Source of the DNA: Actinomycetota bacterium
GTDB lineage: Bacteria; Actinomycetota; Actinomycetes; Nanopelagicales; Nanopelagicaceae
Direction of reading: 5' to 3'
Assembly (NCBI GenBank): GCA_015660815.1
Contig: JACSDF010000003.1
Location: forward strand, 62,001 to 126,000
DNA: 64,000 nt
The notes beneath the pieces are model-generated. The model searched no databases. It worked only from the letters and a program-made list of their open reading frames with translations, and was not told the DNA's origin. The position numbers and the translations under genes are program-made. Each line of letters begins with the position of its first letter. Position 1 is the stretch's first letter. Positions 17,332 to 27,187 of the stretch are shown piece by piece.

Positions 17332-18084
17332 TTACTTGCTCACATAATCTGCGTAGCCGTTGGCCTCCAACTTATCTGCAAGGTCAGCTCCACCCTCTTC
17401 AACAATGTGTCCATTAGCAAAGACGTGAACAAAATCCGGCTTTATATATTTCAGGATACGTGTGTAGTGAGTGATTAATAGAACACCAAGATTATTGTTC
17501 TCCTTAGCGCGATTGACTCCCTCTGAAACGATACGGAGAGCATCTACATCTAGACCTGAGTCAGTCTCATCGAGAATTGCGATCTTTGGCCGCAAGAGTT
17601 CAAGCTGCACAATTTCATGACGCTTCTTTTCGCCGCCAGAGAAGCCTTCATTGACGTTTCTAGATGCGAATGCAGGATCCATGTTCAGAGACTCCATCGC
17701 CTCTTTGACCTCAGCTACCCAGGTCCGAAGTTTTGGTGCTTCACCACGAAGGGCGGTTGCGGCAGTACGAAGAAAATTTGAGACCGAGACGCCAGGAACT
17801 TCAACGGGATACTGCATAGCTAAAAAGAGTCCCGCTCTTGCCCGCTCATCGACGGTCATTTCTAAGACATCTGCTCCATCAAGAGTGACGCTACCCTCAA
17901 CAATTGCATATTTTGGGTGGCCCGCAATTGAGTATGCGAGCGTAGATTTTCCGGAACCATTTGGTCCCATAATGGCATGGGTTTCACCTGATTTTATGGT
18001 GAGATCTACGCCTTTAAGAATCTCAACGGCACCATTTTCCGTATTTACAGAAACATGAAGGTTGCGAATTTCTAATGTGCTCAT
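17332..18084 (-). CDS. sufC: SUF ATPase SufC
   Basis: Cytoplasmic ABC-type ATPase of the SufBC2D scaffold. The 250 residues carry Walker A MGPNGSGKSTLAY, signature FSGGEKKRHEI, Walker B IAILDETDSGLD and the LLITHYTRIL switch region. FSGGEKKR and ETDSGLD separate SufC from transport ATPases, and no permease is nearby. It sits between the Rieske ferredoxin gene and sufS. Confidence 0.97.
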   Translation of the reverse strand: MSTLEIRNLHVSVNTENGAVEILKGVDLTIKSGETHAIMGPNGSGKSTLAYSIAGHPKYAIVEGSVTLDGADVLEMTVDERARAGLFLAMQYPVEVPGVSVSNFLRTAATALRGEAPKLRTWVAEVKEAMESLNMDPAFASRNVNEGFSGGEKKRHEIVQLELLRPKIAILDETDSGLDVDALRIVSEGVNRAKENNNLGVLLITHYTRILKYIKPDFVHVFANGHIVEEGGADLADKLEANGYADYVSK

Positions 18085-18100
18085 TGTTTTCTCTTCTCTC

Positions 18101-18397
18101 TTAAATCTCTACTGTTACGGAATTTGCGTCGATTCTTACGGGGTATGTTGCTAGTGCAATATTGGCTGGAAGAGTGATTGCCTCACCTGTTCGCAGATCA
18201 AACTCGGCTCCATGTAGCCAGCATTCAATTTTGAATCCACTTACTTCTCCTTCAGAAAGCGAGGCCTCTGAGTGCGAGCATGTGTCATCAATTGCGAAAA
18301 CTTCATCACCGACACGGGTCACACAAATACTTTTACCCGCCTTTTCGAGCTTAACCGGCTTTCCTGATTCGAGTTGATCAAACGTGAAATCCGACAT
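18101..18397 (-). CDS. Rieske-type ferredoxin of the SUF operon
   Basis: Small electron carrier with a 2Fe-2S cluster bound by two cysteines and two histidines. The 98 residues show both ligand motifs, CSH in DDTCSHSEASL and CWLH in IECWLHGAEF. It resembles the ferredoxin component of ring-hydroxylating dioxygenases, but its place between sufD and sufC is the usual actinobacterial one, so it probably supplies electrons to, or matures with, the SUF machine. No membrane segment or signal peptide is seen. Confidence 0.9.
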   Translation of the reverse strand: MSDFTFDQLESGKPVKLEKAGKSICVTRVGDEVFAIDDTCSHSEASLSEGEVSGFKIECWLHGAEFDLRTGEAITLPANIALATYPVRIDANSVTVEI

Positions 18398-19480
18398 CTA
18401 GGCACCTGCTCTTTCAAGTTCAAAATCAATTCGATTCATTAAACGTTCCTGAATCGCTTCAATTCCGATCTCAATTACGATTTCATTGAAGAAGCCTCGC
18501 ACAACCAGACGACGTGCATCTTCGAGGGCAATACCACGTGACATTAAATAAAATAGTTGCTCATCATCGAAGCGTCCTGTAGTGCTTGCGTGTCCCGCTC
18601 CGACGATTTCTCCTGTTTCAATCTCTAAATTAGGAACTGAGTCTGCTCGTGCACCATCGCTGAGCAATAGATTGCGGTTGAGCTCATATGTATCGGTTCC
18701 TTCAGCAACGGCGCGAATGAGAACATCACCAATCCATACAGTGTGTGCATCTCGACCAGAGAGAGCACCCTTAAAATTAACCCTCGATTTCGCTTTTGGA
18801 ACGGCGTGATCAACATGCATACGGTGTTCAAAGAATTGCCCTGCCGTTGCAAAATACACACCAAGGAGTTCGGCAGATCCACCGGGTGCAATGAACTCAA
18901 CCGTTGGCAAAATACGAACTACATCTCCCCCAACTGTTACCGTTACAGATTTAAAAACTGCATCCCTGTCGATTACGGCGTGATGACGAGCGGCATAGAC
19001 ACTCTTAGATTCAAACTCCTGAAGCGTAATAAAAGTCAGAGAAGATCCAGGAGCTAAAGAGATCTCTAAATCCTCGGCAAGAATCGTATCGCCAGTGTTT
19101 TCCACAACAACTGTTGCCACCGCGTGAGCTCCTAATGAAATTCGCACACGAGATAACTCAGCGCTATCGAGTGCCCCTGTTAATCGACCTAAATGAATAG
19201 GGGCTTCGAGCTCGGTATTTGCAGAGATGGAAAGGTGAGCTACTTCTGGAGAATTTCCCCGAATACGTTCGATGATGATGTCATCACTTGTTGCAAGCGG
19301 GGGAAGTTCTTCGCGCACAAAACTTACGCCACTGGGTAATAGTTCTTTTACAATTAGTGAGGAGCGCAAACTAATCTCGGCAGTGCCATCATGGAGTCCA
19401 CGCAAACGTTTGAGTGGCGTAAAACGCCAGGCCTCTTCACGCCCAGTCGGTGTTAAGTAATTAGTAGTTAAAAGTGACAT
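18398..19480 (-). CDS. sufD: SUF scaffold subunit SufD
   Basis: Non-ATPase partner of SufB and SufC in the cluster scaffold. At 360 residues it has the family's right-handed beta-helix core, and the C-terminal helical region with [20 protein letters not shown] followed by RLVVRGFFNEI, which binds SufC. The N-terminal half is more divergent, starting TPTGREEAWRFTPLKRL. It follows sufB with a one-base junction and precedes the ferredoxin gene. Confidence 0.95.
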   Translation of the reverse strand: MSLLTTNYLTPTGREEAWRFTPLKRLRGLHDGTAEISLRSSLIVKELLPSGVSFVREELPPLATSDDIIIERIRGNSPEVAHLSISANTELEAPIHLGRLTGALDSAELSRVRISLGAHAVATVVVENTGDTILAEDLEISLAPGSSLTFITLQEFESKSVYAARHHAVIDRDAVFKSVTVTVGGDVVRILPTVEFIAPGGSAELLGVYFATAGQFFEHRMHVDHAVPKAKSRVNFKGALSGRDAHTVWIGDVLIRAVAEGTDTYELNRNLLLSDGARADSVPNLEIETGEIVGAGHASTTGRFDDEQLFYLMSRGIALEDARRLVVRGFFNEIVIEIGIEAIQERLMNRIDFELERAGA

Positions 19481-20889
19481 TAACCAACGGCGCCTTCCAT
19501 TTGAAGCTCAATTAGTCGGTTGAGCTCAAGTGCGTACTCCATTGGAAGTTCACGTGCGATAGGTTCGATAAAGCCTCGAACGATCATTGCCATTGCTTCA
19601 TCTTCGGTCAAACCGCGAGACATAAGATAGAAAAGCTGATCATCGCTGATTTTCGAAACCGTTGCCTCATGACCCATAGATACATCGTCTTCACGAATAT
19701 CAACATAGGGATAGGTGTCAGATCTTGAAATCGTATCTACTAGTAGTGCATCACACTTAACCGTGCTCTTAGAGTGATGTGCGCCTTCTTGCACTTGTAC
19801 AAGTCCGCGATAGGAAGTTCGTCCACCGTTACGTGCAACAGATTTCGAAATAACTGATGATGAGGTGTAAGGCGCGGCATGAACCATTTTTGCACCTGAA
19901 TCTTGGTGTTGACCCTCGCCGGCAAATGCCAAAGAGAGAGTTTCGCCTTTCGCGTGTGCTCCCATCAAAAAGATCGCAGGGTATTTCATTGTTACTTTCG
20001 AACCGATATTTCCATCGACCCACTCCATAGTTGCACCTTCTGCACATGTTGCGCGCTTTGTAACTAAGTTATAAACATTGTTCGACCAGTTCTGAATTGT
20101 TGTGTATCGAACGCGCGCGCCTTTCTTCACGATAATTTCAACTACTGCAGAGTGCAGGGAATCTGATTTATAAATCGGAGCAGTGCATCCCTCAACGTAG
20201 TGAATATACGAATCCTCATCTGCGATGATTAAAGTGCGCTCGAATTGACCCATATTTTCAGTATTAATGCGGAAATATGCCTGTAAAGGTATATCGACAT
20301 GGACTCCCTTTGGCACATAGATAAATGATCCACCCGACCATACCGAGGTATTAAGGGCGGCAAATTTATTATCGCCCACTGGAATAACCGTCGCGAAATA
20401 CTCTTTAAATAACTCTGGGTGCTCCTTGAGCGCGGTGTCAGTATCTAAGAAAATAACTCCTTGAGCCGCTAAATCTTCGCGAATTGAGTGGTAGACAACT
20501 TCTGATTCATACTGCGCAGCTACACCAGAAACTAGGCGTTGTTTTTCCGCTTCCGGAATACCTAATCGATCGTACGTATTTTTAATCTCTTCAGGAAGGT
20601 CATCCCACGTTGCCGCCTGTTTTTCAGTCGAGCGTACGAAGTATTTAATCGTGTCGAAGAAGATTCCTGAAAGATCTGAACCCCAATTTGGCATAGGCTT
20701 TTTTTCGAAGAGCGCTAAACCTTTTAGTCGAAGATCGAGCATCCACTGCGGCTCGGATTTCTTTTCAGAAATATCGCGAACAACATCTTCATTGATGCCA
20801 CGGCGTGCATTTGTGCCAACTTCACTTTTATCAGACCAGCCGTATTCATAATTTCCGAGGCCTTCGAGTTCTGGATGTGCGATTGTCAT
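19480..20889 (-). CDS. sufB: SUF scaffold subunit SufB
   Basis: Main scaffold on which the nascent Fe-S cluster is built. The start [18 protein letters not shown] is taken at an ATG overlapping the sufR stop (ATGA) and preceded by AAAGG; a frame running 19 residues further up has no site. The 469 residues are of normal length, with [17 protein letters not shown], the cysteine in YVEGCTAP and the C-terminal [20 protein letters not shown] that contacts SufC. Confidence 0.96.
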   Translation of the reverse strand: MTIAHPELEGLGNYEYGWSDKSEVGTNARRGINEDVVRDISEKKSEPQWMLDLRLKGLALFEKKPMPNWGSDLSGIFFDTIKYFVRSTEKQAATWDDLPEEIKNTYDRLGIPEAEKQRLVSGVAAQYESEVVYHSIREDLAAQGVIFLDTDTALKEHPELFKEYFATVIPVGDNKFAALNTSVWSGGSFIYVPKGVHVDIPLQAYFRINTENMGQFERTLIIADEDSYIHYVEGCTAPIYKSDSLHSAVVEIIVKKGARVRYTTIQNWSNNVYNLVTKRATCAEGATMEWVDGNIGSKVTMKYPAIFLMGAHAKGETLSLAFAGEGQHQDSGAKMVHAAPYTSSSVISKSVARNGGRTSYRGLVQVQEGAHHSKSTVKCDALLVDTISRSDTYPYVDIREDDVSMGHEATVSKISDDQLFYLMSRGLTEDEAMAMIVRGFIEPIARELPMEYALELNRLIELQMEGAVG

Positions 20890-21575
20890 GCACGTACCTT
20901 TCTGTTGGTGATGCCAGTTTGTGGAGTAGGAATAAAAGTCGTACATACGCCATCGCCATGAGCTATGGTCGCTAAACGCTGCACGTGGGTACCAAGTAAG
21001 CGCGAGAGTGCTTCCGTTTCGGCCTCACATAGTTGAGGAAACTCCGATGCCACGTGGGCGATAGGACAGTGATGCTGGCAAAGCTCTTCACCCATCGGGC
21101 GAACTTCAATGCTCGCTGCATATCCCTGCTCAGTTAAAAACTGCGCGAGCTCGGCACTCTTGTTTCCTTTTTTGGTCAGAACAAGTGCGGCTTTACGTTC
21201 AATCTCTTCAGCACGGTTTTTTGCAAAACCGGCAACTAAGTGCTCCCCCATTTGGGCCGACATAAACTTAAGGGCCGAGACTGCAAGGTCATCGTATGAG
21301 TGTTCAAATTTTTCGCGCCCAGAATCTGACATAAGGAAAACTTTTGAGGGACGACCGCGGCCGCGCACGACGGCGGAGTGAGGTTGGCGTGCCTCCAAAA
21401 TGCCATCTGCCACCAAGCGATCTAAATGGCGGCGAATACCGGCCGGAGTGAGTCCTAATCGAATGGCCAGAGTTGGAGCACTTGATGGTCCATTTTCAAG
21501 GATTGAGCGAGCGACGAGTTCACGGGTGCGTGGATCATCGGATTTACCCGTTGCCTGGATGCTCGATAATTTCAC
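20886..21575 (-). CDS. sufR: Fe-S cluster-sensing regulator SufR
   Basis: Repressor of the SUF operon that reads cluster status. It has an N-terminal winged helix ([19 protein letters not shown], wing with [10 protein letters not shown]) and a C-terminal domain whose cysteines [19 protein letters not shown] (C-x3-C-x12-C) can hold a cluster. The GTG start at 21575 gives 229 residues; the open frame runs 30 codons further into the ctaA start region, which is unlikely. Two inverted repeats flank this start. Its stop overlaps sufB. Family assignment is strong, the start moderately sure. Confidence 0.88.
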   Translation of the reverse strand: MKLSSIQATGKSDDPRTRELVARSILENGPSSAPTLAIRLGLTPAGIRRHLDRLVADGILEARQPHSAVVRGRGRPSKVFLMSDSGREKFEHSYDDLAVSALKFMSAQMGEHLVAGFAKNRAEEIERKAALVLTKKGNKSAELAQFLTEQGYAASIEVRPMGEELCQHHCPIAHVASEFPQLCEAETEALSRLLGTHVQRLATIAHGDGVCTTFIPTPQTGITNRKVRA

Positions 21576-21601
21576 AACACTATTGTGTCTTAATTCGACA
21601 C
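21573..21601. promoter_or_regulatory. Candidate SufR operator
   Basis: Two perfect inverted repeats overlap here: CACAA-N5-TTGTG (21573-21587), covering the sufR GTG start, and GTGTC-N7-GACAC (21585-21601). The first resembles in layout the ACACT-N5-TGTGA-type site I recall for mycobacterial SufR. The position, between sufR and divergent ctaA, fits autoregulation. Binding is inferred. Confidence 0.5.
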
Positions 21602-21649
21602 CTTTGGCCACTTCAACCCCGAAGCCACGCTGGGCAATAGGGTTAGGCC

Positions 21650-22537
21650 ATGAGTACATCTGCAAGATTTTCCGCGCGGATCCTCGCCCCAGCTACGGCA
21701 ATTCTCCTTTTTTTGCAGGGTTTCATCGTTGTAACGGGCGGAGCGGTTCGATTAACAGGCTCAGGTCTGGGTTGTCCCACCTGGCCCGAGTGCACCGAAG
21801 GCTCTTATACACCTGTAGATGGCCAGATTGAAGGTCAGTTCCACTCATGGATTGAGTTTGCCAACAGGTTATTGACCTTCGTGCTCGTTTTAGCCGCACT
21901 TGTAACACTCATCGCCGTTGTACGCGCCGGTCGCAGAGATCTACGCGTTCTAGCCGTTGGACAGTTCTTAGGAATCTTTGGTCAAGGCGTTTTAGGTGGC
22001 ATCACTGTTCTTACAGATCTAAATCCTCTTACAGTTGCAGCTCATTTTCTGCTGTCAACGATCTTGATCGCGGCTGCAACATCTCTCTTTACACGGCGGC
22101 ATCAACCAGCTCGCAAAAAAGAATCTCAACGAACTCCCGATATTTTTTCTCGTCTGCATCTATCACTTACTGCCATCGTCATTATTCTTGGAACTCTTGT
22201 TACTGGAGCTGGACCGCACGCAGGAGACTTAGATACTCCACGACTTGATCTTCGAATTCAAAGTGTGACATTAGCTCATGGAGTAGCTGTAGCGATTCTC
22301 TTAGTGTTGACCTTATTCTTTTTCTTATCCCCTCTCACTGAAGAGATTACTAAAAAACGATTGGCACTCTTTGCACTATTAACGTTTGCTCAAGGCGCAG
22401 TTGGACTTATTCAGTACATTCAAGGAGTACCTGAACTTTTAGTTGCAGCACATATTCTCGGATCGGTCATTATCTGGATTAGCGCGTGGAGTATTTGGTT
22501 ATCTGTTCAACGAGAAGAAATGGACATAATGAAATGA
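21650..22537 (+). CDS. ctaA: Haem A synthase (COX15/CtaA family)
   Basis: Converts haem O to haem A in the membrane for aa3 oxidase. The 295 residues form eight predicted helices in two similar halves. Visible are the first-half GGAVRLTGSGLGCPTWPEC with its cysteine pair, the haem-ligand histidine in FHSWIEFANR, and matching histidines in LTVAAHFLLS, VTLAHGVAV and LVAAHILGS. A TAGGGT box lies six bases before the ATG, suggesting leaderless transcription. The stop overlaps tkt (ATGA). The partner ctaB, often adjacent to tkt in actinobacteria, is not here. Confidence 0.93.
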   Translation: MSTSARFSARILAPATAILLFLQGFIVVTGGAVRLTGSGLGCPTWPECTEGSYTPVDGQIEGQFHSWIEFANRLLTFVLVLAALVTLIAVVRAGRRDLRVLAVGQFLGIFGQGVLGGITVLTDLNPLTVAAHFLLSTILIAAATSLFTRRHQPARKKESQRTPDIFSRLHLSLTAIVIILGTLVTGAGPHAGDLDTPRLDLRIQSVTLAHGVAVAILLVLTLFFFLSPLTEEITKKRLALFALLTFAQGAVGLIQYIQGVPELLVAAHILGSVIIWISAWSIWLSVQREEMDIMK

Positions 22538-24579
22538 CGGTGATGGCGGATTGGAATGAACTCGATGATCGCGCAGTTGCATATGCTCGAGCACTCGCCG
22601 CTGACTCAGTACAAAAAGTCGGCAATGGACATCCAGGAACTGCAATGTCGTTAGCACCCGTTGCATATTTACTATTTCAACGCCATTTAATTCATGATCC
22701 CTCCGACCCTACCTGGCTTGGTAGAGATAGATTTATTCTCTCGTGCGGACACTCCTCCCTTACGCTCTACACTCAACTTTTTTTTAGTGGCTACGGATTA
22801 GAGATGGAAGATCTTAAAGCCTTCAGGACGTGGGGCTCATTGACACCAGGACATCCTGAGTTTGGTCATACTGCCGGTGTTGAAATGACTACTGGTCCAC
22901 TGGGGCAAGGAGTTGCAACGGCGGTAGGAATGGCGATGGCGGCGCGATATGAACGTGGGCTACTGGATTCAAAGGCCCCTGCATACACATCTATTTTTGA
23001 TCACACTATCTGGTCCATCTGCTCTGATGGTGATTTGCAAGAGGGAGTAAGTGCAGAAGCCTCATCGCTTGCTGGAACGCAAGAGCTTGGAAATCTCAAT
23101 GTAATTTATGATGATAACCGCATTTCGATTGAGGGCGATACACATAACGCCTTTACTGAAGATGTTTCAATGCGATATCGAGCATATGGTTGGCATGTCA
23201 TTGAAGTTGACGCTGCCAGTGATGGAAGCGTCGATATTATCGCTCTGGATGCTGCGATGATTGCCGCAAAAAATGAAAGGACAAGGCCCTCACTCATTCG
23301 TTTGAAAACAGTTATTGCCTGGCCCGCGCCAACTCTTCGCGGAACTGGCAAGTCTCATGGTTCGGCACTTGGTGATGAAGAAGTTGCTGCGACAAAAGTT
23401 TTACTGGGTTTAGATCCGAATGAAAAATTTGCAATGCCCGATGAAGTATTAGCTCATGTTAGAGCGGTGAAAGTCCGAGGCAACACCCAGCACGCGGAGT
23501 GGAAAATCGCTTTTAGTCAGTGGGAAGAAGAAAATACTGAAAAAGCGGCGCTATTAACCCGACTTCGAAACCGCACACTGCCTGAAAATTGGGCATCTGG
23601 CATTCCAGTTTTTGTGCCAGGAAAAGAGATTGCAACACGTGCTGCATCTGGCGAGGTGATTAATGCAATCGCACAAACACTGCCAGAGTTTTGGGGCGGA
23701 TCTGCAGATTTAGCAGGTTCAAATAATACAAGCATCGATGGGGGCGGTTCATTCTTACCGGCAACAAGTGCCATAAAAGGTGCAGATCCATACGGCAGAA
23801 TAATTCATTTCGGTATTCGCGAGCATGCGATGGCCGCAATACTAAATGGAATCACACTGCATGGATTGACTCGTTCATTTGGTGGAACTTTTGCCGTCTT
23901 TAGCGACTACATGCGACCTGCAGTTCGTCTTGCCGCCCTGATGAAAATCGCGTCAACTTTTGTATGGACGCATGATTCCATCGGCGTTGGAGAAGATGGT
24001 CCAACGCATCAGCCAATCGAACACTTTGCCGCTCTTCGAGCAATTCCAGGTTTGGATGTCATTAGACCTGGCGATGCAAATGAGGTTGCTGAAGCGTGGA
24101 AAGCGATAATTATTCGAAATCGTCCAGCTGGAATTTTACTCTCTCGCCAGAACTTGCCAGTTATTGATAGGAGTATTACTTCTCCTGCATCTGGCACGGC
24201 CAAGGGTGCGTACGTATTAAAGGACTCTGAAAATCCAGTTGCGATTTTAATTGCAACGGGCTCTGAACTCTCATTAGCTTTAGATGTTCAAAGCGCGCTT
24301 GAAGCCGATGGAATCGGTGTGCGGGTAGTAAGTGCGCCATGTTTGGAGTGGTTTGCTGAGCAAGAACTTTCCTACAGAGAGTCAGTACTGACACCACACA
24401 TTGCTTTGAAAGTCAGTATTGAAGTTGGAATCGCTCAGGGATGGCGAGAGCTCATTGGAGATGCAGGTATATCAATTTCGCTAGAGCATTACGGAGCATC
24501 TGCCGACGCAAAACGCCTCTTTAATGAGTTTGGATTCAACGTTGACGCTATTGTGAAACGGATTAAGGCGGCCCTGTAA
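22534..24579 (+). CDS. tkt: Transketolase
   Basis: Thiamine-diphosphate enzyme moving two-carbon units in the pentose phosphate pathway. At 681 residues it carries GNGHPGTAMSLAP near the N-terminus, the cofactor motif SDGDLQEGVSAEASSLAG with the D-D-N end at VIYDDNRIS, and FVWTHDSIGVGEDGPTHQP in the pyrimidine-binding domain. The start is taken at the ATG overlapping the ctaA stop; another ATG three codons later is possible. Tightly linked to tal and pgi downstream. Confidence 0.95.
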   Translation: MTVMADWNELDDRAVAYARALAADSVQKVGNGHPGTAMSLAPVAYLLFQRHLIHDPSDPTWLGRDRFILSCGHSSLTLYTQLFFSGYGLEMEDLKAFRTWGSLTPGHPEFGHTAGVEMTTGPLGQGVATAVGMAMAARYERGLLDSKAPAYTSIFDHTIWSICSDGDLQEGVSAEASSLAGTQELGNLNVIYDDNRISIEGDTHNAFTEDVSMRYRAYGWHVIEVDAASDGSVDIIALDAAMIAAKNERTRPSLIRLKTVIAWPAPTLRGTGKSHGSALGDEEVAATKVLLGLDPNEKFAMPDEVLAHVRAVKVRGNTQHAEWKIAFSQWEEENTEKAALLTRLRNRTLPENWASGIPVFVPGKEIATRAASGEVINAIAQTLPEFWGGSADLAGSNNTSIDGGGSFLPATSAIKGADPYGRIIHFGIREHAMAAILNGITLHGLTRSFGGTFAVFSDYMRPAVRLAALMKIASTFVWTHDSIGVGEDGPTHQPIEHFAALRAIPGLDVIRPGDANEVAEAWKAIIIRNRPAGILLSRQNLPVIDRSITSPASGTAKGAYVLKDSENPVAILIATGSELSLALDVQSALEADGIGVRVVSAPCLEWFAEQELSYRESVLTPHIALKVSIEVGIAQGWRELIGDAGISISLEHYGASADAKRLFNEFGFNVDAIVKRIKAAL

Positions 24580-25664
24580 TGAGTATTGAGGATTTGGCCA
24601 GAGCTGGAACTTCCATTTGGTTGGATGATTTATCGAGAGCAAAGATCTCAGGAAGCGATGCACACTCGCTACCATCTCGAATCGCGCATTCTGGTGTTGT
24701 CGGAGTTACAACTAATCCAAGTATTTTTGCCGCTGCGATTGCTGGAGCCGATGAGTATGCCCAAGATATTTCACGCTTAAAAGATATGAGCGTTGAAGAG
24801 TGTGTACAACGTTTGACGACCGATGATGTTCGTAGCGCCTGCGATCTTTTTAGAGATATTTTTCGAAATAGTAAGGGCGTTGACGGACGCGTGAGCATTG
24901 AAGTAGATCCCCGTTTAGCTAACGACACCGAGGGGACTATCGCTGCTGGAAAAGAACTGTGGAAAATCATCGATCGCCCAAATCTGATGATAAAAGTTCC
25001 TGCCACTATCGAAGGACTTCCGGCTATTACTGCGCTACTAGCTTCAGGTATTTCGGTGAATGTGACTTTAATTTTTTCAGTCAAGCGTTACGGCGCAGTC
25101 ATAGATGCATACATGGCTGGAATAGAAGCCGCTAGTAATCCATCCCATGTTCACTCCGTTGCCTCTTTTTTTGTAAGTCGAATCGATTCAGCCGTAGATG
25201 CACTTCTTAAAAGCGACGCAAGTGAGGCGGCAATAAAACTTCTGGGAAAGGCCGCCATTGCTAATGCCCACTTGGCATATCAATTATTTGAAGAGAAGTT
25301 TGCTTCACCGCGCTGGCTGGTTCAGGCAGAGCGAGGCGCGTATAAACAACGCCCACTGTGGGCATCTACCGGCGTAAAAGACCCGACCTACGATGATACG
25401 CGTTATGTTGTTGAGTTAGTTGCACCAGATACGGTCAACACGATGCCACAAAACACTCTTGATGCTCTTATTGACCACGGGATAGTACGTGGCGACACGA
25501 TTACCGCCAACTATGCACAGGCAGTTGAGGTTTTTAAATCACTATCTGAACTCAATATCTCTATCAATGCGGTAACCACAGCGTTAGAAATCGATGGAGT
25601 TAAAAAATTTGCACAGGCTTGGGAAGAGCTTCTGGCCACGGTAGCGAAAGCACAAAATCAGTGA
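24579..25664 (+). CDS. tal: Transaldolase
   Basis: Moves a dihydroxyacetone unit between sugar phosphates, linking pentose phosphates to glycolysis. The 361-residue TIM barrel shows GVTTNPSIFAAAI at the phosphate side and the Schiff-base lysine in LMIKVPATIEGLPAI; PLWASTGVKDPTYDDTRYV lies near the C-terminus. Length and motifs match the long actinobacterial type. It shares one base with the tkt stop and overlaps pgi by four bases (GTGA). Confidence 0.95.
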   Translation: MSIEDLARAGTSIWLDDLSRAKISGSDAHSLPSRIAHSGVVGVTTNPSIFAAAIAGADEYAQDISRLKDMSVEECVQRLTTDDVRSACDLFRDIFRNSKGVDGRVSIEVDPRLANDTEGTIAAGKELWKIIDRPNLMIKVPATIEGLPAITALLASGISVNVTLIFSVKRYGAVIDAYMAGIEAASNPSHVHSVASFFVSRIDSAVDALLKSDASEAAIKLLGKAAIANAHLAYQLFEEKFASPRWLVQAERGAYKQRPLWASTGVKDPTYDDTRYVVELVAPDTVNTMPQNTLDALIDHGIVRGDTITANYAQAVEVFKSLSELNISINAVTTALEIDGVKKFAQAWEELLATVAKAQNQ

Positions 25665-27187
25665 GTAGTTTACGTGGCAGAGTAATTTCACAGATTGATA
25701 GAACCGATCCTCGTTATGTAGCTCTTTGCGATTTTCATAATCGACTTGCGCTTAAAGATTCTTCTATGTGGGGCTCGGATGCTCAGGCAGAGGCGATGCT
25801 CCGATTAAACTGGATTGATTTACCTGAGTTATCTAGAGATTTATTGCCCCAATTAGATGCGCTATCGGCCAAGCATCGCGACAAATTGCATGTCGTTCTG
25901 TGTGGCATGGGTGGTTCATCACTTGGTCCAGAGGTTATCGCTAAAAGCTTTAAACGCGATCTCTTTGTATTGGATTCAACTGATCCTAACTATATAAGCC
26001 ATGCTCTCTCATTTGATTTAAATAAAACCTTAGTTATTGTAAGTTCAAAATCAGGATCTACTATTGAGACTGCTTCGCAACGCGCACTCTTTGAAAAAGC
26101 ATTTACAGATGCAGGTTTAAAACCTACAGATCACATCGTAATTGTCACGGATCCAGATTCACCACTGGATAGACAGGCGCGTGCTGGTGGATTCATGGTT
26201 GTAAATGCCGACCCACATGTCGGAGGTCGCTTTAGCGTATTAAGTGCATTTGGTTTAGTCCCGGCTTCACTTATTGGCGTGGATGTTTCGGTATTGCTCG
26301 ATAATGCAAGTGATACAAAGGCTGCATTTCTAAAAGATTCAACACTTGTTGTAGATATGGCATATGCAATCTCATATCTTTCTGGTCAATATATGTCTTA
26401 CTCTGATAGCGGTTGCGATATGCCAGGTCTTAGTGATTGGGCCGAACAATTAGTTGCCGAATCAACTGGAAAAAATCAAGTTGGACGTCTACCGATAGTT
26501 GTTGAAGAAGGAATCGAGAGTGAATTCTTTTCGATCGCCTTCAGTGGAACTGCAGATTTAGTTCTGGAAGCAGATCTAGCCTCGCAGTTCATAATTTGGG
26601 AGTGGGTCACAGCCCTTGTCGGCGCCGCCCTTGGAATCGATCCATTTAACCAGCCCAATGTGACTGAGGCGAAAGAGGCGACCGCTGCGCTCTTGCATGA
26701 GTGGAATGGAGTTTTACCAAACTTCTCCCCCGATGCAATCGATGGCGCAGTAGAGATATTCGGTGCTGGTTCTACAATCGCCAATAGCCTCACACGTTTT
26801 ATTGATTTAATTCCTGAGGATGGTTACGTCGCTGTAATGGCCTATTTAGATCGCCGCGATGATGCTGCAATTCTTGAACTTCGCGCTCTGCTGTCGCAAA
26901 AAACTGGGCGGCCAGTTACTTTCGGTTGGGGTCCACGTTTTCTACATTCAACGGGACAGTTTCATAAGGGTGGCCAACAAAACGGCGCTTTCTTGCAGAT
27001 TACTGGTGATGTAGATCGAGATTATGAAATCCCAGGTCAAAACTTCGGCTTTAAGACACTTCTTGCAGCTCAAGCTTTAGGCGATGGAAATGCGCTGGCT
27101 TCAAGAAAATACCCACTGCTTCGATTTAACTTAACCAATCGGAGTGTGGGTATTCAAGAAATTCTAAAATCTCTAAAAACTAATTAA
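25661..27187 (+). CDS. pgi: Glucose-6-phosphate isomerase, transaldolase-linked type
   Basis: Interconverts glucose 6-phosphate and fructose 6-phosphate. The GTG start at 25661 (VSSLRGRVISQID) overlaps the tal stop; a frame running 14 codons further back into tal is a shadow. At 508 residues it has the SIS sugar-isomerase domains with VLCGMGGSSLGPEVI and VSSKSGSTIET, and GWGPRFLHSTGQFHKGG towards the end. This resembles the Pgi half of the tal-pgi fusion proteins of some bacteria; here they are separate genes. Its stop overlaps the convergent rbpA stop. Confidence 0.92.
   Translation: MSSLRGRVISQIDRTDPRYVALCDFHNRLALKDSSMWGSDAQAEAMLRLNWIDLPELSRDLLPQLDALSAKHRDKLHVVLCGMGGSSLGPEVIAKSFKRDLFVLDSTDPNYISHALSFDLNKTLVIVSSKSGSTIETASQRALFEKAFTDAGLKPTDHIVIVTDPDSPLDRQARAGGFMVVNADPHVGGRFSVLSAFGLVPASLIGVDVSVLLDNASDTKAAFLKDSTLVVDMAYAISYLSGQYMSYSDSGCDMPGLSDWAEQLVAESTGKNQVGRLPIVVEEGIESEFFSIAFSGTADLVLEADLASQFIIWEWVTALVGAALGIDPFNQPNVTEAKEATAALLHEWNGVLPNFSPDAIDGAVEIFGAGSTIANSLTRFIDLIPEDGYVAVMAYLDRRDDAAILELRALLSQKTGRPVTFGWGPRFLHSTGQFHKGGQQNGAFLQITGDVDRDYEIPGQNFGFKTLLAAQALGDGNALASRKYPLLRFNLTNRSVGIQEILKSLKTN

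Noticed and set aside
25619-25660. Upstream extension of pgi inside tal
   Set aside because: The GTG overlapping the tal stop gives the normal family start; the extra 14 residues are out-of-frame tal sequence.
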